A DNA stretch of 64,000 nt from assembly GCA_029204225.1 (NCBI GenBank), contig CM055094.1:20073489-20137488 (forward strand). Direction: 5' to 3'. The notes beneath the pieces were generated by a model. The model saw only the letters and a list, made by a program, of their open reading frames with translations, was not told the origin of the DNA and searched no databases. Shown here one piece after another: positions 55,851 through 64,000 of the stretch. This DNA is from Diphasiastrum complanatum (lineage: Eukaryota > Streptophyta > Lycopodiopsida > Lycopodiales > Lycopodiaceae). Positions within the stretch are counted from its first letter, which is position 1, and each line of letters begins with the position of its first letter. The translations under genes and the position numbers were made by a program.

Positions 55851-56587
55851 TTATCATTGTGTCTAACTTGCCATATACCAGTTTTATAAGTATTTGCTTG
55901 ATCCTTTACTCTTAAATGCACCATAATGCTACTCTCTTACTGGCCATAACTTCTTCACCGTAGCTCGGAACTGGGTCATGTTGGGTGTCGTTGAAAAAGC
56001 TCTCGTCGAGTGCTTTCTAATGGCACCGTATTCGTCTCTACCCGAGTTGTCGTTCAAAAGTTACACTATTTTTTTGCTAAGCTGCATACTATACTACAAA
56101 TAAAATGGCTTATTTACGGGCTGCCCTGACGCAAAATTACAGTTCTTTTAAAAGGAAAAGAACATCAATTTGAAGGAGCTACGTTACATCATGAAGCAAA
56201 TAGTCTTGTAAGTTTCGTGTTCAAGTGGATCGGAAGCTCGCTCCAATGGATGTTGAGATTAATATATCTTGCTATCTCTAGCCTAATAGCCACACACTAG
56301 ATGTTTGGATCCAGAAAATATTCACGCAAACACACATCAATATTAATCTACTTCCACCTTTTATTTCGTCACATCTCTTCGTGCTTATGCGACATGAAAA
56401 GCTCCCTTCAAACAAACCTGTGAATGTGCCTTTCCTGTTGCCTTAATTTCTCATGCACTACCTTTGTCTTGGGCAACTAAAATGTGATACAATTGTGACC
56501 TTTTCTCATGCTTATCTTTCTCCTATTCTTGGACAAGTAAAATTTGATTGTTGTAGGGGGGGGGGGGGGTGTCTAGTATAGAAGGCT
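55851..56587. other. Shared flank, inverted copy
   Basis: Reverse of 8590-9410 and 25545-26380. Includes a G14 run at 56556-56569. No credible ORF. Confidence 0.55.
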
Positions 56588-56765
56588 ATGAGTGTGAAAG
56601 GGGCATGGATTATTCTTGACTTTGAAATGAATGGAGGGCGGGCTTATTCAAGTCACCTAGAGAATGGTCACAAGTTCTCCTTTAACGATGGGATGCTCTA
56701 TACATATGACTACAATGCCTCAACGTCTAACCCGAAATAGTACAAATAGAATGCAATGCATGGAA

Positions 56766-56802
<37 letters not shown>

Positions 56803-58368
56803 TATCGATGTTCTCTGTCCTTCTGATTTCGCCTCTTATTTTCGTCATTTATAGGAGGCTGAAGAGTCTCAGAAAAGGATTGTTGATCCAACATCGGCTT
56901 AGGAAGATGGAGCAGGACCTAGAAATGAACATAGTATCGGCGGCTGAGAAAATCCGTTTGGCCTAAATATCAGAAACTATGAAATCTATATGCGGAAGAG
57001 ATTTGGAGACACATGATATTAGTAATTCGATTCTGGTAGGACGCAAAGACGCGGACAAGTCAGTTCCAACGACGGCATCTAATTTGATCGGGAGCTCTTC
57101 TCAGCCAGAATTAATGGCGTCTACCGGTTGGAGAGCTCCAGTCCTCAAAGATACGCACATGAATGAAAGGCTTGAGAAAAGCACCAAAGCAAGTCCAGAA
57201 TTATCCTTCTTTCGACCCGAGATTTCGTAGAAGACGAGCATGGAGATCGGAAGACAACATATCAGCATATCCTTGCAACTTTGCGATAATAGATGGCTCG
57301 TTCTCTTCTCAGAAGGAATGTCATACATCAATCAATAATTTCTGGGAACTGAGTTCCGATTCTCGCGATCCTACAATCCAGCTACAACACAAGTTCTGCC
57401 AGTTTCTGATGACTGTCATGGGCCAAAGGTTTGAGCAAGGTCCACAATTTTCCATCAATCCCAACAAAGCGGTCCTTCACATGGAGGATACCGGGATCTA
57501 TTTACGGATTCAATACTTTCCTGCAGACTCCATACATATCTTCGAAGAGATGTGCACTTCAGGATTTATCATCAATGCTGATGAGGGTTACATGTACACC
57601 CAGAGATCAAAAGCATTTACTGGTCGAAGACAAATACTGACTCGAAACTGCTTCAACTGGCTACGTGAGCAAAATCATAAGCATGCCAGTAAGTCGACTC
57701 TGATAGGACGAAAAGACGGGGACAAGTCAGTTCCAACGACGACATCTAATTCGATCGGGAGCTCTTCTCAGCCAGATTTAATTGCGTCGACCGGTTGGAG
57801 AGCTCCATTCCTCAAAGATACGTACGTCTATGAAATGCTTGATCAATCACCAAAGCAAATTCAGAATGATCCTTCTTTCGACCCAAGTTTTCGTAGAAGA
57901 CGAGCGCTAGCATGGAGATCGGAAGACAACATATCAGCATATCCTTGCAACTTTGCGATAATAGATGGCTCGTTCTCTTCTCAGAAGGAATGTCATACAT
58001 CCATCAAGAATTTTTGCAAGTTAACTTCCGATTCTGACGATCCTACAATCAAGCTACAACACAAGTTCTGCCAGTTTCTTATGACTGTCATGGGCCGAAG
58101 AATTGAGCAGGATCCACAATTTTTCATCAATCCCAACAAACCGGCGCTTCACATGGAGGATACCAGGATCTATTTACGGATACAATACTTTCTTGCAGAC
58201 TCCATACAAATCTTCGAAGAGATGTGCACTTCAGGCTTTATCATCGATGTTGATAAGGCTTACACCCAGAGATCAAAAGCATTTGCTGGTCGAAGACAAA
58301 TGCTGACTCGAACCTGCTCCAAGTGGCTGCGCGAGCAATATCATAAGCATAATGCCCACTATTCCTGA
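56588..58368 (+). pseudogene. Duplicated-module protein gene, copy 2
   Basis: Inverted relative of 23579-25477. Segments: ATG 56588 (MSVKGAWIILDFEMNGGRAY), frame change near 56687, 56664-56966 with a 31-bp CT tract and the hydrophobic MFSVLLISPLIFVIY, TAA at 56964-56966 where copy 1 has Lys, then 56979-57180, a 1-nt insertion at about 57179, and a 401-codon ORF (57163-58368) holding both modules to the same C-terminus (YHKHNAHYS). Where copy 1 has TGA, this copy has TCA. The two copies thus carry different lesions, and the family was probably intact when it duplicated. Unknown function. Confidence 0.5.
56768..56798 (+). repeat. (CT)n microsatellite, 31 bp
   Basis: Homologue of the 145-bp GA tract at 25148-25292. 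Confidence 0.9.
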
Positions 58369-58709
58369 ACAAATGTTATGAAGAAAATTCTTTAGGCTCA
58401 ATTTTTTGAGTTGAGTACATTGAAAACATCAACATTTGTTGATTGGAGCTTTTAAGATTGACCATTATAGTCATCTAGGGCCAATGCATATGGCACTCAA
58501 CTGCTAATCTATCTCTCCACTGCTTTTGAAATGTCCACTTTAGTTCATAATCTATGATCTAGATACACCTTCTTCTCGTTGTGTATATATATATGTTCTC
58601 ATCGTTGATATTTGATTCAATGTATTAAATGAACATTGAATGCTCATTTAATCAAAATCAACAATAATTAGGTTACACATATTCTGTTCAAAAAATATTT
58701 AGACACACA
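58369..58709 (+). other. 3' region of the duplicated-module gene
   Basis: Matches 23247-23578 in reverse. Contains a short (TA)n at about 58583-58594. No ORF. Confidence 0.45.
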
Positions 58710-58922
58710 ATGAAAATATCATATCGACAAGAGGGAACATATCACGGCAAAAGGACTAGACAAAAATTGTTTGTTAGTGATCATCCATCCAAAGTAGGCG
58801 CAGCACTTCCAAATTCTAATGTTACTCCAAGCCTTTTTGTGAGACTACTAATATTTTTGGAAAACACATGTTCTTCATATTCCAAGCATGCTCATCATAC
58901 CTCCAAGCACATAGCAAAGTAA
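58710..58922 (+). CDS. Small ORF downstream of the duplicated-module gene, copy 2
   Basis: MKISYRQEGTYHGKRTRQKL … HIAK, 70 codons, as at 23034-23246. Same relative position and strand in both copies. The open frame in both copies is weak support for coding. Confidence 0.3.
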   Translation: MKISYRQEGTYHGKRTRQKLFVSDHPSKVGAALPNSNVTPSLFVRLLIFLENTCSSYSKHAHHTSKHIAK

Positions 58923-59171
58923 ACCGTACATCTTCTTTCCTTGCCCTACTTGTTGGTCTTCATCTCATATGGTAAGTACTCGACCCTTGATTGTTCCTTT
59001 GAATAAGAGCTTTTTGCTATAGTTTCAAGAGAGAGGCTTCCTGGAAAAGGGTCAACTTGGGAGTACCTTAATATACCGATGTCATTTCAAATCATGATAG
59101 CTTCATGGTTGTCACTCAAAATAACAGTGAATTGTTTGGTCACTTGGGGTAGCTTGATATGTAGCTAGGCA
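58923..59171. other. Shared boundary sequence
   Basis: Reverse of about 22790-23030. Contains caagctaccccaagt-type boundary sequence (reversed) at about 59145-59165. No ORF. Confidence 0.45.
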
Positions 59172-59248
59172 ATGTGTGGTTTCAACACATTTTGGTGCTG
59201 ATTTTTTAGATTTGATACTTGCTGTTTTTTGTGTCTTTTAGGGCACAT
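59172..59248 (-). pseudogene. Reverse transcriptase N-terminal stub
   Basis: Minus strand from ATG 59246-59248: MCPKRHKKQQVSNLKNQHQN, 25 codons, then cut at the boundary sequence. Same start as the RT ORF at 46495, which places an RT gene at the 3' end of this element copy too. Confidence 0.65.
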
Positions 59249-59307
59249 TTAGGGTTTGAAAAAGTTTATCTTCTTGGCTGGTTTTTGTGGAAAGAGATTT
59301 GAGCCCA

Positions 59308-59309
<2 letters not shown>

Positions 59310-59353
<44 letters not shown>
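59310..59353. repeat. (TA)n microsatellite, 44 bp
   Basis: Perfect TA repeat between the minisatellite and the RT stub. Homologous shorter tracts at 19631-19650, 46421-46431 and 54593-54607. Confidence 0.95.
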
Positions 59354-59355
<2 letters not shown>

Positions 59356-59780
59356 TCTCTAGGTCCACTCAAGCCTACGTGGCACAAGTCCCAGTTGACT
59401 TGACATACAAGGTTATGGTAGGCCTACATGGCTTGCCACATGGCAACCCTCAAGCCTGCATGATTTGCCATGTGGTAGACCTACGTGGCTTGCCATGTGG
59501 TAGTGTGCGATACGCTTCGCAAATAGCAGACCACGTAGGCAGAGCCTGGTTGGCTTGCCAGCCTATGATGGGCCTACGTGGCTTGCCACGTGGCTAGTCC
59601 CAAGCCTGCATGATTTGCCACATGGCAGTCATATGTGACTTGACACGTGGGCACCTATGACAGCCTTGGTCAATCGCAGGCCTATGTGGCCTGCTACACA
59701 AGTCTATGGTAGGCTATGTTGTAAACCACACAAGCCTATGGTAGGACTATGTGGTTGTAGTTGTAGCCTCAACTCGTCGT
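59354..59780 (-). repeat. Palindromic minisatellite, array 5 (inverted)
   Basis: Inverted version of 45990-46430, with GGCTTGCCACATGGCA- and GGCTTGCCATGTGG-type units. Confidence 0.7.
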
Positions 59781-59814
59781 ATGTTGACCTTTCTGAAATC
59801 CCTGGAATCATCGA

Positions 59815-59847
59815 CCATTGTACAATCCCCAGGAATGGACTTATATA
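59815..59847 (-). promoter_or_regulatory. TATA box, inverted copy
   Basis: Minus-strand TATATAAG (plus 59840-59847) followed by the conserved ccattcctggggattgta. It faces the RT stub. Confidence 0.5.
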
Positions 59848-59859
59848 GGAGAAAAAAAT

Positions 59860-60205
59860 TGGCACATGTGAATCCCAGTGACGTGGAACCACACGTTTGT
59901 ATACGCATGTGTGAAACTACACATCTGGATCAACACGTGCGGGATCCCACATGGGGACATGTGGCCAAATGGATTAGCGACATGTGTTCTTGCACGTATC
60001 GGCTCGCACGTGTGGTCACGTGGCCCAATCAGTACCTGACGTGTGGGACCACACTTCTGTATCTGCATATGTGAAACTTGCACATGTGGCCATGTGGTCG
60101 AATGGTTTGGTGACGTGTGTTCTGGCACGTGTGGGCACATGGCCGAATGGCAGATTGACGTGTATTGTAGCACGTGTGGTCTCACACGTGTGGACGGTTG
60201 TATTA
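59860..60205 (-). promoter_or_regulatory. G-box (CACGTG) array, copy 5
   Basis: Inverted array of the same kind, with CACGTG/ACACGTGT at 20-40 bp spacing, between part D and the TATA box. Confidence 0.65.
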
Positions 60206-60280
60206 CGCGCCATAGATCTGATCGACGAGTGTACGGCTTGGGTTTTATTGGTTTTAGCTATATAAATGTTGTTTGATCAG

Positions 60281-60480
60281 TTAAAACATTTCGCTAAGTT
60301 TTGGATTTTCACGCCCTGTAGCTCTTGGTGTGTGAACGAAATGCCATTCCACCTTAAAATCACCTATTCTAGGAACATTGAGTGGTATGTCGCTCATATG
60401 ATTCTTAATTATCTCTGGATATTTTGTTTTACTAAAAATCCAAAATAGAATTTCATGATCTTCTTCAAAACCTGTTTGAA
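60281..60480 (-). pseudogene. Part D fragment, inverted copy
   Basis: FQTGFEEDHEILFWIFSKTK … LSEMF-stop (60281-60283). Joined directly to the part B stub at about 60481 by the shared deletion. Confidence 0.5.
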
Positions 60481-60597
60481 ACTTGTTTCCTGTCTTTCGT
60501 CCTTTGGTGAGCTGGTAAGGTGGATCCTTCAGGATTTTTTCTCGACAGTGGAGCATATTCTGTGGGAAGATCAATATGGAGATGATATTTAGACATC
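60481..60597 (-). pseudogene. Part B stub, inverted copy
   Basis: MSKYHLHIDLPTEYAPLSRK to KDRK, with a small change near 60527 (tccttcagga versus tcctttcaga). Same deletion junction as at 2453. Confidence 0.55.
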
Positions 60598-61070
60598 TTA
60601 ATAATCGATAGATTAATCTAGTAGAAAACCAACTTGTTATATATCTTGTAAGCTATTAAAACTCATCTTAATTATAAAAAAAAAATAATTGGAAAAGTTT
60701 GAAATGACCTTGGCGCTCTTTTTGATCCATCACACTCCAAGTTTCTTGCTTTATATGCAAAATCAAAGTTTTAAAGTTATGAGCAAAATAAGCAAAATAT
60801 TTTTTCAATAGATGTGTTGAAATTGCAAATTTCTGAATTGCAAAATTTTGAAATAACCTTGCCGCTCCATTTGATCCAACACACTCCGTATTTTCTGAAT
60901 TTCAAGATTCACGTTGGCGCTCATTGTGATCCAAAATATTCAAAGTTTCTTGCCATGATTTTCAGATCGATAAGACTGTTTTTCTTTGATGTGAACGCTT
61001 TGAGTAGATGGAAAGAAAACTTTGATGTGCAATACGATTTGCATTTACATGAGAAGTTATGTTAGTTAAT
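60598..61070 (-). other. A-B interval, inverted copy
   Basis: Same block as 1863-2337. No ORF of note. Confidence 0.35.
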
Positions 61071-62560
61071 GGTAGAAAATAGAATCTTGAAGTATGGACC
61101 CCATGCGTTGCGGCTATCCAACTTCCAGTTAACTACATACGTTACTAGTGAGGTCAAGCTCCATATCATCTGAGTCTGTTTCATCTGATGAAGCATGATG
61201 CTTCGCTCGTATCTTGGTCCTTTGCCTAGATTGTTGTGTTGGTGGTGGTTGGACCAGTGTGGTGGTGTCTTCATGTTGAGCAAAAGACTCTTCAGCAGAA
61301 TGATCCTGCGTCTGTGACATAGAGGACATGGGTGTCTTTCTCGATGTAAGCTTCACTAGGCTGACCGTTTGGTGCTTTGCAGTTGGCCCTTGTGGAGAGA
61401 AGGAACTCTTTCTCTTTTGAGAAGCCGCTTGCGTGGAATCTGTTGCAATAGGCCTGGAAGTAGATTTGGTATTCTTGGCTGGTTCTGAGGGAGTCTCCCA
61501 AGCTTTTATCTGCTAGCATCAAGTGGTCTCGAACTCGAGGTCGGTGGCTCAACTGCTACAGTGATATCTATCAGAAGATAGCCCAATAACTGGAGGTTTG
61601 CTGGTTCTTGATATAGTCATGGAGGCAGTTGGAAGCAGACTGGGCCCAGTCATAAAGGTTCTGATCATGTAGTCTAGAATCAACCATCATGTGGAATAGT
61701 TTCATGGCGATACCATGATCTTGGACCTTTAGCGCATGGAGTAGCTAAGGGCTTATCAATTATGACCTCGATACGGTAACCATCTTTTTTTTTCCATTTG
61801 TCCACTTAGGGGTCTATGTATTTGGAGTATGCTGTGGATTCAATCTTTTTGAGGGTCCTGTTGACTGTGTTTGGTCCCCTAGGGAAGCCAAATGTATTGA
61901 GGTCAGCTCCAGAAATAGGGATAATATAAACAAAATTTTGGTTAGGAGGTAACATGAACTGGAAAATCTGTCGGTGTGGTTATAAGCAATATGCATATAG
62001 AAATGGGCTCTGATAGCCATAGAAAAGAGGAAGTTGGAACTCTATGTGGCTCAAGAACTAGTGTGCCTCCTGGTACCAAGTGTTCATCTTAGAGATATCG
62101 AGGCTTTCCATGGTGATGTCAATTATGTCTTTAGTTGGGTCATCAGAACTGGAAGATGTTGTGGCAGACATGTTCTGGACTCGGCTGATAACTCTGTTGA
62201 AGGTTCGGCTCTGGTAACAGACAAGTGGAGTCTCGGCTCGATCGACTGTGGAGGGCTTCGGATCGGGCGACTTTTGATGGACTCGGCTCAGTCAACTTTG
62301 TATGCAGAGTATGGACGCTCAGCTCGTTCCACAGTGAATGCAGAGTATGTACGCTTAGCTCGGTCCACAGTGATTGTAGAGTATGGGGGCACGGATCTAT
62401 GAGCAGTGTATGTAGAGTATTGCTCGGCAGTGTATGGAGAATAGAAATTTGTGGAAAAATTTGGAGCAATGTCGCTTTGATAGGATGTGGAAACGATGAT
62501 GTTTCTTCGCGATAATGTACTAGTAGATAGATTTCAACCCAAATCGGTGTTGAATGTGTG
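61071..62560 (-). pseudogene. Leader and part A, inverted copy 9
   Basis: Part A from about 62170 to 61071: MLPPNQNFVYIIPISGADLN at 61952, a loss of about 20 nt near 61735 that removes the Q/TAG position, the shared 1-nt loss near 61585, and C-terminal ORF 61552-61292. The FHGPKGLSKKCHV stretch is absent, as in copies 1 and 7. Leader at 62171-62560 with two 36-bp phrases. Confidence 0.55.
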
Positions 62561-62820
62561 GTTTGGAGAAGCTCCAGTAGCACTACCCCTCAGCATTCTC
62601 GTGCTAGATGTGACGTTTTGTGTAATGTAGCAAGTCTCGGCAGCTTAGCGTTTTTGAAAATGGATGATGATGGCACTCTGGATCCGTGGTGGATGTATGT
62701 AGATGGTGTCCAAGGATGCGAAGGAGTAATCAAGCACGGTCGTAGCGAATGATAGATCGCCACTAAAAGACGGAAAATCGATCCTTTGAAGCTATGGCTT
62801 TTCAAAGCTTCTGAATTCCA
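62561..62820 (-). other. Element leader start, inverted
   Basis: Leader sequence reversed. Plus strand encodes the conserved short peptide LKMDDDGTLDPWWMYVDGVQ-GCEGVIKHGRSE-stop (about 62657-62752), which is open in most copies of the leader. It might be a small gene or exon antisense to the leader. Confidence 0.35.
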
Positions 62821-62825
62821 TTTCC

Positions 62826-63008
62826 ATGCTTCAAGAAGGAAGTGCCAGCATCAAATCTTCTCCCATCAAAGTTTGTTTTCATTTCTTAAAAAGCATGCAT
62901 GGCAGCATGGCAGTAAAGCGTGATATTGTGAATTTTTGTAATGTTCTGCAACATTTGCTTACATACATAGCTACACCAAATGAGAAAATTAAGGACCTAG
63001 ATTCTTAA
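62826..63008 (+). CDS. Conserved 60-residue divergent ORF, copy 3
   Basis: MLQEGSASIKSSPIKVCFHF … KDLDS-stop, as at 30277 and 36480. Together with the short peptide ending at 62752 it could form a small spliced gene running opposite to the main element gene. No family recognised. Confidence 0.35.
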   Translation: MLQEGSASIKSSPIKVCFHFLKSMHGSMAVKRDIVNFCNVLQHLLTYIATPNEKIKDLDS

Positions 63009-64000
63009 AGAGTTTTATGAGGTTGAAGTTCTAGTTTTTCTACAAATCAACTTCCTCTGAAAGTTTCTTTTTGGTGGAAATGATGCTATTTATACCAAGT
63101 GTAGGCTAATTTATAATTGCAAAGATCGAGTTCACAGCTCACCATGATTATGATCATTTGCAAGTAGCCTATTATAAGCAAATTGTGCTGCACTTTCGTG
63201 TTATCTTAGCACATTTGAATGTAGCTTGTGATATTATTGGTTCGATATTCTAGTAGCCTTTTTGTACCATTTAAGGTAAGGGAAAGAGAGCACAATCAAA
63301 TAACGATGCAATAGGTTCTAGAAAAATGTAAATTTGTTGTTCCGGTATCTCCAATTTCTATATATTTGGGCATGAAGACAATTCGGCTTGAATCATGCAC
63401 AGAAAAATTGATGAGTGTTTGCCATCTTGTTTGCATGTATGTGATGATTTTTGTTGCTTAATTATATCGATGTCGATTGAAACTATGATAGCTTCGTGGT
63501 TGTCATTCGTAATATTAAAAGTTTTTTTTCACCTTATCTTGGGGCAAGTTCACAAATAGCAAGGTAACAAATTGGGACTCGACAAGAACTCACCTCAAAT
63601 GACTTTTTGAGCTTCACTAACTTGCTCTCATGAATTTATCATTGTGTCTAACTTGCCATATACCAGTTTTATAAGTATTTGCTTGATCCTTTACTCTTAA
63701 ATGCACCATAATGCTACCCCCCTTTGCATGTGCCATAGTCCTAGAGCTCTAAAATCAACAATGTATACACATGTATGGAAGTTTTCAAAACATACTGATG
63801 TTTTTGCATCCACTTGTCTTTAAGCTTAAACATGTTCTTTGTAGGTCCTGAAGAAGTCTTGAAAGTTTGAAGCTTGTGTGTTAAGCCAAGTGTTGTTGTA
63901 GTTCATCGTAGATGCTTGGAGTTGATTATTGGCCACCTCCAAGGACATAGGCTTGAAAAAATTTGTCTAGGCCCCTTCATTTTTTAACGCTTGCTACTTG
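63009..64000. other. Shared flank, right end of window
   Basis: Reverse of about 35500-36480. Contains boundary sequence (accttatcttggggcaagtt) at about 63530. No credible ORF. Confidence 0.5.

Overview
The window looks like a repeat-dominated stretch of a land-plant nuclear genome. The evidence is an intact Ty1-copia retrotransposon with a plant-type initiator-Met tRNA primer site, degenerate copia and Ty3-gypsy pieces, GT-AG introns of about 90-100 nt, G-box (CACGTG) arrays next to TATA boxes, long GA microsatellites and AT-rich spacers. I cannot name the species. I see no ordinary single-copy host gene, no tRNA or rRNA gene and no CRISPR array.

Most of the window is built from shuffled, inverted and truncated copies of a few blocks. 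The main one is an unrecognised multi-part element, read in its own direction: a 60-codon divergent ORF, a leader, 'part A', 'part B', 'part B2', a 96-nt intron, 'part C', a 91-nt intron, 'part D', a G-box array, a TATA box, then one of several 3' cargoes (histone H3-like ORF, palindromic minisatellite, or reverse transcriptase). Copies run at 149-3180 (+), 5091-8084 (-), 10288-14009 (-), 15825-19321 (+), 26726-28020 (+), 30480-31092 (+, leader only), 36690-47375 (+, split by the copia element), 50105-54532 (+) and 59172-62820 (-). All are broken, but the lesions differ between copies.

The most notable cargo is a 152-codon ORF at 54074-54532 that is clearly in the histone H3 family and has features of the centromeric (CENH3) branch. 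It sits behind a G-box array, a TATA box and about 85-bp GATATC repeats. Two other copies of the element carry complementary halves: the N-terminal part at 10288-10415 (-) and the C-terminal part at 19322-19579 (+).

A second unrecognised gene family occurs as two inverted copies, 23579-25477 (-) and 56588-58368 (+), with a stub at 8296-8485. Its protein contains a module of about 220 residues repeated in tandem. Each copy has its own disabling lesions.

Region by region: 1-5090, element copy, G-box array, minisatellite, GA tract and copia relic; 5091-8350, inverted element copy and RT fragment; 8350-10290, shared flanks; 10290-14009, inverted element copy with H3 N-terminus; 14010-15770, gypsy relic; 15770-22000, element copy with H3 C-terminus, minisatellite, GA tract and LTR relic; 22000-26700, duplicated-module gene and flanks; 26700-35500, part A, copia and gypsy relics; 35500-47400, element copy interrupted by the young copia (38990-45420) and ending in the RT; 47400-55850, gypsy relic, element copy, complete H3-like ORF, minisatellite and GA tract; 55850-59000, second duplicated-module gene copy; 59000-64000, inverted element copy and flank, largely an inverted repeat of 35500-37400 plus 45400-46500.
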